Position numbers and translations under genes: made by a program. Shown here in pieces: positions 28,713 through 38,006 of a stretch of 64,000 nucleotides of DNA. Position 1 is the first letter of the stretch, and each line of letters begins with the position of its first letter. This DNA comes from Phycisphaerae bacterium (GTDB lineage: Bacteria > Planctomycetota > Phycisphaerae > Sedimentisphaerales > SM23-30). Under the pieces are notes generated by a model. That model did not search any database. It was given only the letters and a program-made list of their open reading frames with translations, and was not told the origin of the DNA. The DNA lies in assembly GCA_016342495.1 (NCBI GenBank), contig JAEIOG010000013.1:1-64000 (forward strand). The letters are read 5' to 3'.

Positions 28713-30995
28713 TTAAGGAGCATAAATACGGTTGCTATCCATCCATGTTGCTACAAAGACCGCAAAATCATTAAGATCAATCTGACAATCTTCATTAAAG
28801 TCATAAAGCAATTCTGGAATGTCTTTATTACAAATCCAACCACCTGCAATAGCAAGATAGTCCTGAGCGACCTGAACTGAATCCAGAGCATAATTATAGA
28901 TCTTTAGTTCATCAATCAAGCCATCAAATTCAGGATCATTATCATATTGGGATTTGCCAATATAGTTCAAAACTGCACCGACATCAATCGGATCAAAGAT
29001 AATACCTGCATTGGTGGCTACAAGTTCGCCATTACGATATAAACGGCCCGTATCACCAGAAACCGTAACTACTACATGATACCATGTATTAGTAGAAAGC
29101 CATGTGCTATTCAGTTGCTGCTCTGCACTGTTTACTCTCATCGTGAAACGTAAATTGCCACTACCGTTATCACCAGTCAGGAACAAATGATCGGCCGGGC
29201 CATTACCAAAATCAAAGATGCGACTCCATGCGTTAACGCTCTTTATTTGAGCCCATGCAATGATGGTAATATCGGCGTAATCTACGACACCTGCAGGTAA
29301 CTGTGCGTACTGGCCATTGGGGTCTGTTGCATGATCAGCATTTGTAAGCTGTAAATATTTGCCTAATGAAGCGTCAAACGGTTCAAGATCAGCCAGAATC
29401 GGTAATCCTGCAGTCCCTTCTTGCATTAACACTGCATCAAAACCACCAACGATATCAGGTGTGACACTGTCGCTACCAACTGTGTTAATAACTTCAAATG
29501 GATAGTGACTTGTCATGCGCTGCAACATCGCACGCCCAGACTCACTTTCATCACTACCGGCAGTGTTTGAAACTACACAATAATAATATCCTTCATCATC
29601 CATATCAAAATCTAAAATAGTGAGGGTGTCGGTGTCTACACCTGTGTAATCATCTCCGTTAGAAAGTGGTTCAGGATCACCGGTTTTATACCACAGATAT
29701 GTATCAACATTTCTGCCAGTTACAGACAGAATAACATTAGGATTAGTTGTGGGGTCAACTGCGGTAAACGCGGGAACAACTGCGCTGACCTGAGCAGTAG
29801 CTGGCGAAGTGGTTAGAGAGCTGGTCCAACCGATAATATTATGAGAATCTACCTCGCTGATACTTGCCCCTGGAGTGAAAGACTGGGCATAACCATCCAG
29901 TACTTCTACGATAACCCAATTGTAGCTGGTTTCTGTAGCTAAATCCTGCACTGTGTAAGAACTATCGGGGTCGGTTGTGCCCGGGTCACCAGCAGAACCA
30001 ACATAGTACAGATTTGGGTCATCTGAGCCATCTGTCATAAAGATATACTGGTCAATAATATCTGGATTAACCGCATTTCCAGCGGCTGATGAATCGGCAA
30101 TCGCTTTCCAGCTCAGTGTAACATCCATAGTCTCATTTATAGCATCATATTCATCAATGTAACTGAAATCATAAGGAAACAGTACACATCCCGCAGAATT
30201 AGAAATTGCAACTTCGTCAACCAGGCCTAAAAATCGGTCCACATGATCATTAGCCCATTTACCTCGAGAAACAGTCCATATGCCTTCCCCTTTTCCCAAA
30301 GCTGTATCTGTACCAGTTGTTGTCAAATCGAGATTGCCAATTTGCTCGCCGTTCAAATATAACAGCAAAGTTGAACCATCACTTACTGCAGCCATGCTGT
30401 ACCAGGTGTCATTTAATAATCCAACAGCAACCTGAAGGTTGTGGCCAGTGCCGTCAACATCCCTGTATTCAATTGCCAGGTCCGTCCCACGTGTTGAAAA
30501 ATAAACTGCAGCTGCACCGCTTCCGCTTCCACCGACATTCGGGCCGTCACGACCAACAAATGTCTGATTTCCACCTAATGCAATGGGTTTAATAATAGCT
30601 TCAATTGTCCACTGGGCAGGCGTGATGGCTTCAGCATCAATTCCAGTGATATTTGGATTATATGCGGAATCAGTTCCTGTTGCTGGCCAATTATTATTGT
30701 TTTGCATACTGAAATCACCCATATAACTGTCTGCGTTCCAATGCATCCAGGAGCTTGTCCAGGCAGTCAGGTGATTACCATTACCGGAGATATCAATAGA
30801 ACTGATTCTGAAATCATCTGTATCCATAGCTCCGTCACTATCCAGATCAGTACGTTCACCATTACCTGGCATATCAATTCCGTCTGCAGCGCCGATATCG
30901 GCAAAATCCCAATGAGCAACTGTTTCGCCATAAACATTCATGTTAAAAGCTGCCAATAGAACGAAAGCACTAAATAATAATTTTTTCTTAATCAT
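28713..30995 (-). CDS. secreted LamG / Ig-like / LamG protein with dockerin-like tail
   Basis: A 760-aa extracellular protein with no enzymatic module that I recognise. The signal peptide (MIKKKLLFSAFVLLAAFNMN) is followed by a LamG-type domain almost identical to that of the next gene upstream, a fibronectin/Ig-like region (near 400-490, with DEGYYYCVVSNTAGS), a second unrelated LamG domain (about 495-715), and a C-terminal dockerin-like segment (LLYDFNEDCQIDLNDFAVFV). GGAG seven bases upstream supports ATG 30995 rather than the TTG at 31001. It may bind carbohydrate or scaffold the neighbouring enzymes; no substrate can be named. Confidence 0.88.
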   Translation of the reverse strand: MIKKKLLFSAFVLLAAFNMNVYGETVAHWDFADIGAADGIDMPGNGERTDLDSDGAMDTDDFRISSIDISGNGNHLTAWTSSWMHWNADSYMGDFSMQNNNNWPATGTDSAYNPNITGIDAEAITPAQWTIEAIIKPIALGGNQTFVGRDGPNVGGSGSGAAAVYFSTRGTDLAIEYRDVDGTGHNLQVAVGLLNDTWYSMAAVSDGSTLLLYLNGEQIGNLDLTTTGTDTALGKGEGIWTVSRGKWANDHVDRFLGLVDEVAISNSAGCVLFPYDFSYIDEYDAINETMDVTLSWKAIADSSAAGNAVNPDIIDQYIFMTDGSDDPNLYYVGSAGDPGTTDPDSSYTVQDLATETSYNWVIVEVLDGYAQSFTPGASISEVDSHNIIGWTSSLTTSPATAQVSAVVPAFTAVDPTTNPNVILSVTGRNVDTYLWYKTGDPEPLSNGDDYTGVDTDTLTILDFDMDDEGYYYCVVSNTAGSDESESGRAMLQRMTSHYPFEVINTVGSDSVTPDIVGGFDAVLMQEGTAGLPILADLEPFDASLGKYLQLTNADHATDPNGQYAQLPAGVVDYADITIIAWAQIKSVNAWSRIFDFGNGPADHLFLTGDNGSGNLRFTMRVNSAEQQLNSTWLSTNTWYHVVVTVSGDTGRLYRNGELVATNAGIIFDPIDVGAVLNYIGKSQYDNDPEFDGLIDELKIYNYALDSVQVAQDYLAIAGGWICNKDIPELLYDFNEDCQIDLNDFAVFVATWMDSNRIYAP

Positions 30996-31127
30996 AATCA
31001 ATCTCCAAGATAAAATTTATGCAATATTGAAGCAACGAACCACAGAGTTGTCACAATCAATATACTAAGATATTTTTGATATCTGTTTTTTCTAATTTCA
31101 TAAGCTTTATGAGTTGCAGTTATTTTT

Positions 31128-31167
31128 AGTTATTATGCTGACAGTAAAGGCCATCAGCATAATAACT
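31128..31167 (-). terminator. perfect 14-bp hairpin downstream of the LamG-PEP-CTERM gene, no U-tract
   Basis: AGTTATTATGCTGA at 31128-31141 pairs exactly with TCAGCATAATAACT at 31154-31167 across 12 bases. It lies 43 bases past the stop of the PEP-CTERM gene. On the minus strand it is followed by AAAAATAAC rather than T residues, so it is not a canonical intrinsic terminator. Confidence 0.5.
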
Positions 31168-31209
31168 GACATAAGTTTGAAAACTTTTCTATAATAACCA
31201 AGTTAACTG

Positions 31210-32100
31210 TTATTTACGTTTTCTAATCATAGCCAGAGAACCCAGGCTCAGTAGAACCAAAGTTGCAGGTTCCGGAACCACAAATGTTTCTGGAGCTAAC
31301 GCTTCATCAGAAATCGCAACTTCGTCAACTAAACCAAAGAAACGATCCACATGACTAGTGCTCCACTTGCCACGTGATATAGTCCAAATGCCTTCACCTT
31401 GCCCCAAAGCAGTATCCGTACCGGTTGTTGTCAAATCCAGAGTTGTGCTTTGTAAGGTGCCATTTATGTACAATGACAATGTTGAACCATCACTTACTGC
31501 AGCCAAGCTATACCAAATATCATTGGATAATCCAGCATCGATCTGAAGATTATGCCCGGCGCCATCAACATCTCTATACTCGATTGCCAGGTCTGTGCCG
31601 CGAGTTGAAAAATAAACTGCCGCGGCACCACTGCCACTGCCACCAACATTAGGGCCGTCACGACCGACAAATGTCTGGTTTCCGCCCAAAGCGGTAGGTT
31701 TGATAACAGCTTCAATTGTCCACTGAGCCGGAGTGATCGCTTCAGCGTCAATCCCAGTAATATATGGATTATAGGCAGAATCAGTTCCTGCTGCTGGCCA
31801 ATTGTTGTTGTTTTGCATACTGAAATCACCCATGTAACTGTCTGCGTTCCAATGCATCCAGGAGCCTGTCCAGGCAGTCAGGTGATTGCCGTTGCCGGAT
31901 AGGTCAGTAGAGCTGATCCTGAAATCATCAGTATCCATTGCTCCATCACTATCCAGATCAGCGCGTTCTCCATTACCTGGCATATTTGCCCCATCGATAG
32001 CACCGACATCAGCAAAATCCCAGTGAGCAATGGTAGTACCATAAGCATTCAAGCCCATCATCGCTAATAACACAATACTTACTTTTAACATCATTTTCAT
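31210..32100 (-). CDS. secreted LamG-domain protein with PEP-CTERM sorting tail
   Basis: A 296-aa protein: a signal peptide (MKMMLKVSIVLLAMMGLNAYG), one LamG-type domain (WDFADVGAIDGANMPGNGE... to VDEVAISDE) carrying the acidic DLDSDGAMDTDD loop, and the C-terminal tail VPEPATLVLLSLGSLAMIRK. The tail is a classic PEP-CTERM: VPEP, a hydrophobic helix, then basic residues. PEP-CTERM proteins are processed by exosortase in organisms that make exopolysaccharide; no exosortase gene is in this window. GGAGG six bases before ATG 32100 fixes the start, although the frame is open to 32145. An operator-like block lies about 230 bases upstream. Confidence 0.93.
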   Translation of the reverse strand: MKMMLKVSIVLLAMMGLNAYGTTIAHWDFADVGAIDGANMPGNGERADLDSDGAMDTDDFRISSTDLSGNGNHLTAWTGSWMHWNADSYMGDFSMQNNNNWPAAGTDSAYNPYITGIDAEAITPAQWTIEAVIKPTALGGNQTFVGRDGPNVGGSGSGAAAVYFSTRGTDLAIEYRDVDGAGHNLQIDAGLSNDIWYSLAAVSDGSTLSLYINGTLQSTTLDLTTTGTDTALGQGEGIWTISRGKWSTSHVDRFFGLVDEVAISDEALAPETFVVPEPATLVLLSLGSLAMIRKRK

Positions 32101-32529
32101 CTTCAACCTCCATGGTTTAATTAAATTTACATAACAAATCTTCACATTAAAAATAAAACACGATTATTGTATTTTCTCCTTTCTCTAATATTAAAAAAAC
32201 AATTCAAAATTTCATTGTCTCTGTTTTTGACTATTACATGAGTAGTCCTGAATTGTGGTTCAATTGTGTAGCCTTACATATCTTGATAAAACAAATTTAA
32301 CACAAATAAACAAATAATTCCAAACCATTTGACACCTAAATTTAACCATTTTGCGACAAAAACACCCCGTACCTTCTATAAAGACTAAAACCTGGGGATA
32401 TTTTCGGGGGTAAATATTTGTTTGCTTATAGAAGTAATATGAGAAAATGGGTCGGAAATTTTTATTGAAGGGAGAATGAAAAAAAAGCAAATCGGCCCTT
32501 TATCGTCTGGAAAACAGAGGCAGGTTTAC
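32101..32529. other. long intergenic leader of the LamG-PEP-CTERM gene
   Basis: About 430 AT-rich bases between the regulator's 3' end and the PEP-CTERM gene, both on the minus strand. It contains one strong copy of the shared operator block at 32331-32359. I saw no gene in the rest. The long stretch between operator and start codon (about 230 bases) leaves room for a structured leader, but no riboswitch class was recognisable. Confidence 0.5.
32331..32359 (-). promoter_or_regulatory. operator-like block upstream of the LamG-PEP-CTERM gene
   Basis: On the minus strand this reads TTGTCGCAAAATGGTTAAAT and then diverges. The 19-nt core (32341-32359 on the plus strand, TTTAACCATTTTGCGACAA) matches the blocks at 46143-46188 and 51335-51380 at all 17 fixed positions. 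The downstream ACAC of the other copies is not conserved here. Confidence 0.7.
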
Positions 32530-33684
32530 TCAGTCATTAATACGCATTGATCTGCGGAATTGCAAGGGGCTCAGACCGGTTGCATTTTTAAAGTAGCGGG
32601 AGAAATGTTCCGGGTCAGTAAAACGGATGTGCTTGGCAATATTACAAATCGAATCATTGCTGTTCAAGAGCATTTTCTTTATCATTTTAATTCTAAGCTC
32701 TTGAATCTCTTTATTAATGGTTCTTTTGAAATATTTTCTAAACCGTCTTTCAAGCTCTCGGCGGGACAAACAGGTAACATCTACAACATCCTCAACCTGT
32801 ATCGGTTTGGGATAATTCTTTCTTAAAAAAATGATTGCATTTATGATTTCCTTATCATCAATAGCAAAAATATTTGTGGATTGTCTAACTGCAATATCAG
32901 TGGGTTCAACATCAATAATCTCATGCTCAGTCGTATCCTGCATTAATTGATCAAGGTGTTGGGCGGCTAGAAAGCCTGCCTTTTCAAAATTGAGTTCGAT
33001 ACTCGACAAAGGCGGTGAAGACAGGTTGCATATAAGTTCATCATTATCAACACCCAGAACCGCTACTTCCTCTGGAACACTTAATCCTGCAATTTTACAG
33101 GCTTCCAGAATGGAAATAGCACGGTCATCATTACAGGCAAAAATACAAACCGGACGCGGTAACTCTTTTAGCCAACTGGTTATATTTTTTCTGCCCGCTT
33201 CGTTTTGATATTTACTATCAACGCCCTCTTTATATTCATAAATATTGCTAACACCCTTATCTGCCAAGGTTTGAGCGTAACCTTGAAGTCGCTTTTGGGA
33301 CCATGACAATCCCTGAAAACCACAGAAACCAAAATCACGGAAACCTAAACCCAAAAAGTATTCCGCTGCCATTTCACCAATCATCAGGGAAGCCGTTACG
33401 ATTGTGGACGTTTGAGGAATGAATTCGCGCTGGGTGTCGTTAATAACAATGGGTTTTTTTGATTTTAATATGTTTTCTGTTTTAATCGCATCTCTGGCAA
33501 GAATACCATCGATATTTTCCATGTTATACCAGGAACTCATTTCAGGGATTATGTCAGGAAGATAATCGGGTGGCTTGATAAACACCTGCCAATTTGTAAA
33601 TGCGGAGGTGTATTTTTCTACGCCAACAAGAAATTTTCTTCCAGAAGCTCTGGATGTATCAACAATTATCAAGACATTTTTCAT
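32530..33684 (-). CDS. XylR-type transcriptional regulator (sugar-binding domain plus AraC HTH), probable L-arabinose regulon regulator
   Basis: A 384-aa DNA-binding regulator. Residues 1-270 form a LacI/periplasmic-binding-type sensor (MKNVLIIVDTSRASGRKFLVGVEKY, FGFCGFQGLSWSQKRLQGY, VAVLGVDNDELICNLSSPPL). Residues about 282-384 form an AraC double helix-turn-helix (VEDVVDVTCLSRRELERRFRKYF, ICNIAKHIRFTDPEHFSRYFKNATG). This is the layout of E. coli XylR. It is divergent from araB-araD-araA across 276 bases, and an operator block lies 15 bases upstream of its start codon, suggesting autoregulation and arabinose as inducer. Both roles are inferred from context. Confidence 0.9.
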   Translation of the reverse strand: MKNVLIIVDTSRASGRKFLVGVEKYTSAFTNWQVFIKPPDYLPDIIPEMSSWYNMENIDGILARDAIKTENILKSKKPIVINDTQREFIPQTSTIVTASLMIGEMAAEYFLGLGFRDFGFCGFQGLSWSQKRLQGYAQTLADKGVSNIYEYKEGVDSKYQNEAGRKNITSWLKELPRPVCIFACNDDRAISILEACKIAGLSVPEEVAVLGVDNDELICNLSSPPLSSIELNFEKAGFLAAQHLDQLMQDTTEHEIIDVEPTDIAVRQSTNIFAIDDKEIINAIIFLRKNYPKPIQVEDVVDVTCLSRRELERRFRKYFKRTINKEIQELRIKMIKKMLLNSNDSICNIAKHIRFTDPEHFSRYFKNATGLSPLQFRRSMRIND

Positions 33685-33698
33685 TGAATCGGTTCCCT

Positions 33699-33726
33699 AT
33701 GTCGTAAACTGGTGATATTTTAACAC
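33699..33726 (+). promoter_or_regulatory. operator-like block between the XylR-type regulator and araB
   Basis: ATGTCGTAAACTGGTGATAT followed by TTTAACAC. GTCGTAAACTGGT at 33701-33713 is identical over 13 bases to the minus-strand reading of the 46143-46188 block, and ACAC follows nine bases later as in two other copies. It starts 15 bases before the regulator's start codon and about 235 bases before araB. Confidence 0.7.
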
Positions 33727-33848
33727 AAAAAGGGTTTGAAGTAAATTAAAATTCCAGTAAATTAAATATATAGGTTTATTGTAAAAACCGCTGGGCAATC
33801 AATTGGCTTTTATGCTTTACAAATGAGAATGGAAGTAAGAAAATATCG

Positions 33849-33884
33849 AAAAATATGGATCTTTGGGATTAATTCCATATTTTT
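33849..33884. promoter_or_regulatory. 11-bp inverted repeat upstream of araB
   Basis: AAAAATATGGA at 33849-33859 and TCCATATTTTT at 33874-33884 are perfect inverted copies 14 bases apart, ending 76 bases before the araB start. TACAAT at about 33888-33893 could be the araB -10 element. A second regulator site or an overlapping promoter element is plausible. Confidence 0.5.
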
Positions 33885-33960
33885 GGTACAATATAACAAA
33901 TAAATACCCGGTAAAAAGCTGAATAACAAATTAATATCAATTTTTTTAGCGAAGAAACAA

Positions 33961-35730
33961 ATGTATTACACAATAGGATTAGATTTTGGCACAAACTCAG
34001 TGCGATGTCTGTTAGTATCGACAACAGACGGCCATGAACTGGGGACCGCAGTGTATGAATACGAGTCTGGGCTATCCGGGATATTGCTGGACCCTGCTGA
34101 TCATAATCTGGCACGTCAGAATCCTGCTGACTACCTGAAAGGGATGGAACAGTCAATTCGGGGAGCAATTATTCAGGCCAGAACAACTGACACTTCTTTT
34201 AATTCCAGCCAGATAGTCGGAATAGGAGTTGACACTACCGGTTCGACTCCTATCCCAGTAGACGCAAAAGGAATGCCTTTAGCTCTCAAAGAAGAATTCT
34301 TACAAAACCTCAATGCGTATGTATGGCTTTGGAAGGACCACACCTCACATACAGAAGCAAACGAAATTACCGAACTTGCCCAGAAGGAACACCCGGAATA
34401 CCTGGCCAAATGCGGTGGGATTTATTCATCCGAATGGTTTTTCAGTAAAATTCTGCATTGCCTGCGGACTGATCCAGAGGTTTACGATGCGACATATACG
34501 TGGGTTGAACATGTTGATTGGATTACTGGGGTTTTAACGGGAACAGAACACCCAGATACACTTAAACGCAGTCGCTGTGCTGCTGGTCATAAGGCTTTAT
34601 TCAATAACGCCTGGGGTGGCTATCCGGCTAAAGATTTTTTAGCTAAGCTCGACCCAAAATTGGCATTGTTGCGTGAAACTTTGCCTGATGAAACATCTAA
34701 TGTAAATGAAACAGCAGGATATCTAACAGAAGACTGGGCAGTAAAACTGGGGCTTAAAACCGGGATTCCTGTAGCAATGGGGGCATTTGACTGTCATCTG
34801 GGTGCCATTGGAGCCGGTGTAAAACCGGGGACAATGGTAAAGGTGCTGGGAACCAGTACCTGTGACATTATGGTTTCGGACACATCCAGTCCACTGGAAG
34901 ATATTCCCGGTGTATGCGGAATAGTAGAAGGCTCTGTGCTGCCGGGTTATTTCGGGATTGAAGCGGGGCAATCGGCAGTTGGAGATATTTTCAACTGGTT
35001 CGTAAATCATATTCAACCAGGCGGCAAGCGATCAGGTTCGCATGAAACACTTACCAGAAAAGCAGCCAGACTTATGCCCGGGGAATCCGGTTTACTGGCC
35101 CTTGACTGGAACAATGGCAATCGAACAGTCCTGGTAGACCAGCGATTGAGTGGTTTACTTTTAGGCCAGACACTGCATACCAAGCCGGAAGAAATTTACC
35201 GGGCCCTGATTGAAGCGACAGCTTTTGGCGCTTTAACCATAATCAAGCGAATCGAAGAATATGGCGTAATCATCGATGAAGTAATTAATTGCGGTGGAAT
35301 TGCCGAAAAGAACCCCCTGCTTATGCAGATTTATGCTGATGTGACCAATCGTGAAATGAAAGTATCCCGTTCGAGCCAAACCTGTGCCCTGGGCGCAGCA
35401 ATGTCAGCTGCGGTAGTGGCAGGCAAACAAGCTGGCGGGCATGATAATTTCACCGATGCCCAGACCACTATGTCAGGAGTGCATAAAAAAACGTATAAAC
35501 CAAACGTTGAAAATCATAAAATATATCAACAGCTTTATAGCCTCTATAAACAACTTCATGACGCCTTTGGCAATGCCGATAATTCTACTGGCCTGTATAA
35601 TGTCATGAAGAACCTGCTTGAAATTAAAGAAGTATCATTAAAACCTGCCACTGGCAATAAAGTTAAAAAGCCTATACTGAATGTCACAGAAATACTGTCT
35701 GAAAACACCGAATCGAAAGCAATGAGGTAA
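33961..35730 (+). CDS. araB: L-ribulokinase
   Basis: FGGY-family carbohydrate kinase that phosphorylates L-ribulose to L-ribulose 5-phosphate. The N-terminus MYYTIGLDFGTNSVRCLLVS is the phosphate-1 motif of ribulokinases; GVGVDTTGSTPIPVD-like sequence (GIGVDTTGSTPIPV), MGAFDCHLGAIGAG and the C-terminal NCGGIAEKNPLLMQIYADV follow. Length (589 aa) is close to the family norm. It starts the araB-araD-araA-symporter-dehydrogenase operon; the next start lies three bases beyond its stop. Control is probably by the divergent XylR-type regulator. Confidence 0.96.
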   Translation: MYYTIGLDFGTNSVRCLLVSTTDGHELGTAVYEYESGLSGILLDPADHNLARQNPADYLKGMEQSIRGAIIQARTTDTSFNSSQIVGIGVDTTGSTPIPVDAKGMPLALKEEFLQNLNAYVWLWKDHTSHTEANEITELAQKEHPEYLAKCGGIYSSEWFFSKILHCLRTDPEVYDATYTWVEHVDWITGVLTGTEHPDTLKRSRCAAGHKALFNNAWGGYPAKDFLAKLDPKLALLRETLPDETSNVNETAGYLTEDWAVKLGLKTGIPVAMGAFDCHLGAIGAGVKPGTMVKVLGTSTCDIMVSDTSSPLEDIPGVCGIVEGSVLPGYFGIEAGQSAVGDIFNWFVNHIQPGGKRSGSHETLTRKAARLMPGESGLLALDWNNGNRTVLVDQRLSGLLLGQTLHTKPEEIYRALIEATAFGALTIIKRIEEYGVIIDEVINCGGIAEKNPLLMQIYADVTNREMKVSRSSQTCALGAAMSAAVVAGKQAGGHDNFTDAQTTMSGVHKKTYKPNVENHKIYQQLYSLYKQLHDAFGNADNSTGLYNVMKNLLEIKEVSLKPATGNKVKKPILNVTEILSENTESKAMR

Positions 35731-35733
35731 AGC

Positions 35734-36423
35734 ATGCTTGAAGACCTTAAAAAACAAGTTTGCCAGGCCAATCATGAGCTTAAAGAGCATAATCTTGTAA
35801 TCTACAGCTGGGGCAATGTCAGCGGAATAGACCGCCAACAAGGTATTATTGCGATCAAGCCCAGTGGAATTGCTTACGATGATTTAACCCCAGGAAAAAT
35901 AGTTCTGGTTGATCTGGATGGTAAAAAAGTTGAGGGTGAGCTAAAGCCTTCTTCGGACACGCCAACACATTTGGAACTATATCGTCAGTTTAAGGATATT
36001 GGTGGCGTATGCCACACTCATTCGACTTATGCAACAATATGGGCTCAAAGCTGTCGGGGAATCCCTTGTTTTGGGACAACTCATGCGGATTATTTTTACG
36101 GGCCTGTACCAGTGACAAGTGAATTAACCAAAGAACAGATCGAGTCGAATTACGAATTGAATACCGGAAAAGTAATTATTGAAAGATTTGCGCAACTAGA
36201 TCCGTTGCAAGTCCCCGCGGTTCTTGTAGCCAACCATGGCCCGTTTGCATGGGGGGCCAGTACGTCTCAAGCGGTAGAAAATGCGGTGGTCTTGGAACAA
36301 ACTGCAAAAATGGCACTTGGCACGATAAGAATCAACCCAGACCAGCCAGCAATTTCAAAGGTTCTTCTGGATAAACATTTCTTACGCAAGCATGGTAAAA
36401 ATGCTTATTATGGTCAAAAATAA
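35734..36423 (+). CDS. araD: L-ribulose-5-phosphate 4-epimerase
   Basis: Class II aldolase/epimerase converting L-ribulose 5-phosphate to D-xylulose 5-phosphate. The zinc ligands are visible: HTHS in [16 protein letters not shown], and the third histidine in [12 protein letters not shown]. The substrate-binding motifs GNVSGID and [10 protein letters not shown] are also present. Length (229 aa) is typical. GAGG, formed by the end of araB, lies six bases before the ATG. The gene order B-D-A differs from the E. coli B-A-D order. Confidence 0.96.
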   Translation: MLEDLKKQVCQANHELKEHNLVIYSWGNVSGIDRQQGIIAIKPSGIAYDDLTPGKIVLVDLDGKKVEGELKPSSDTPTHLELYRQFKDIGGVCHTHSTYATIWAQSCRGIPCFGTTHADYFYGPVPVTSELTKEQIESNYELNTGKVIIERFAQLDPLQVPAVLVANHGPFAWGASTSQAVENAVVLEQTAKMALGTIRINPDQPAISKVLLDKHFLRKHGKNAYYGQK

Positions 36424-36443
36424 GAAAAGGAAAACACAGAATA

Positions 36444-37943
36444 ATGATTCCTGAATTAAAAAAATTGGAAGTATGGTTTATTACCGGAAGTCAACATCTT
36501 TATGGTGATGACACCCTCAAGCAGGTCAATGCTCATTCAAAAGAAATCGTGGGATATCTGGATGCCAACAAAAATATTGCCTGCAAAGTTATATTCAAGC
36601 CAGTAGTTACTACTTCTGATGAGATTACCAGGATTCTTATTGAGGCCAACACATCAACAAACTGTATCGGGGTAATCACCTGGATGCATACATTCAGCCC
36701 GGCCAAAATGTGGATTACGGGCCTAGGCATGCTGCAGAAACCTTTTGTTCATCTTCATACGCAGTTCAACCGGGATATTCCTTGGGACAGTATTGATATG
36801 GACTTCATGAATCTGAACCAGTCTGCCCATGGTGGCAGAGAATTCGGTTTTATCTGCAGTCGGCTAAGGAAGAACCGCAAGGTCATTGCAGGTCACTGGC
36901 AGGATGAAGATGTTGTCTCAAAAATGGACGTATGGATGAGAGCTGCATGCGCCTGGCATGACTGGCAAGGTATGAAAATTGCCCGTTTTGGTGACAATAT
37001 GCGTGAAGTGGCAGTCACAGAAGGAGATAAAGTCGAAGCCCAGAAGAAATTTGGCTACTCAGTCAACGGTTATGGGGTTAGTGACCTGGTTGCATTCATT
37101 GATAAAGTTACAGACAAACAGATTGACAAGCTGGTAACCGCCTACACGAATGAATACAAAGTGGAGCTGGACGCCCGGCAAATGGCCGGCGTAAAAGAAT
37201 CAGCCAGAATTGAAGCGGGGATGCGAGATTTTCTCGAAGAAGGCAACTTCAAAGCCTTTACAAATACATTCGAAGACTTACATGGCATGACCCAGCTACC
37301 GGGATTGCCAACCCAGCGTTTGATGGCTGATGGTTATGGCTTCGGCGCCGAAGGTGACTGGAAAACAGCCGCCCTGATTCGTGCAATGAAAGTGATGGCC
37401 AGCGGGCTAGATGGCGGGACTTCTTTTATGGAAGATTACACCTATCATCTCAACCCAAAAGGAATGAAAGTGCTGGGAGCCCATATGCTGGAGATTTGCC
37501 CATCAATTGCAGATGGTAAAGCTTCGCTTGAAGTCCATCCCCTGGGTATCGGCGGAAAAGCGGACCCGGCCCGGTTAGTATTCAATGTACCACAAGGCAA
37601 GGGGATTAATGTTTCGATGATGGATATGGGCAATCGTTTCCGGATGGTGACAAACCCATGTACGGTTGTTCCTCCAGACTCTGATATGCCGAAATTACCT
37701 GTTGCAAGAGTGCTTTGGCAGCCTATGCCCGAACTCAAAACCGCAGCCACCGCCTGGATACTGGCGGGCGGGGCTCATCACACAGGTTTCAGTATGGCCA
37801 TTACCAAGGAGCATATGGAAGACTTCGCAGAAATAGCAGGCATCGAATATTTATTAATTGATGAGGATACAAAAATATCAGATTTCAAAAAGGATATCCA
37901 AGTGAATGAAATTTATTACCTGCTTGCCAAAGGACTCGTTTAA
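36444..37943 (+). CDS. araA: L-arabinose isomerase
   Basis: Converts L-arabinose to L-ribulose using Mn2+. The family opening is [20 protein letters not shown], with the conserved [33 protein letters not shown] and [17 protein letters not shown]. Metal-site segments [13 protein letters not shown] and [10 protein letters not shown] carry the expected glutamates, and GAHMLEICP and [10 protein letters not shown] supply the histidines. The length of 499 aa matches the family. AAGGA precedes the start and the gap to araD is 20 bases, so the genes are surely cotranscribed. Confidence 0.97.
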   Translation: MIPELKKLEVWFITGSQHLYGDDTLKQVNAHSKEIVGYLDANKNIACKVIFKPVVTTSDEITRILIEANTSTNCIGVITWMHTFSPAKMWITGLGMLQKPFVHLHTQFNRDIPWDSIDMDFMNLNQSAHGGREFGFICSRLRKNRKVIAGHWQDEDVVSKMDVWMRAACAWHDWQGMKIARFGDNMREVAVTEGDKVEAQKKFGYSVNGYGVSDLVAFIDKVTDKQIDKLVTAYTNEYKVELDARQMAGVKESARIEAGMRDFLEEGNFKAFTNTFEDLHGMTQLPGLPTQRLMADGYGFGAEGDWKTAALIRAMKVMASGLDGGTSFMEDYTYHLNPKGMKVLGAHMLEICPSIADGKASLEVHPLGIGGKADPARLVFNVPQGKGINVSMMDMGNRFRMVTNPCTVVPPDSDMPKLPVARVLWQPMPELKTAATAWILAGGAHHTGFSMAITKEHMEDFAEIAGIEYLLIDEDTKISDFKKDIQVNEIYYLLAKGLV

Positions 37944-38006
37944 TAAAACATAGTTTTGCTCGAACTGGTAACATATCGTTATTATAAACAAATTAAAAAG
38001 GACTAA

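Noticed and set aside
28713-32100. The two near-identical LamG regions as an assembly duplication or decayed pseudogene pair
   Set aside because: Both genes are intact, have their own Shine-Dalgarno and start, differ by many scattered substitutions, and continue into unrelated C-termini.
34235-34260. tRNA T-arm-like string GGTTCGACTCC
   Set aside because: It lies inside araB and encodes the conserved GSTPIPV stretch; no acceptor or anticodon stem surrounds it.
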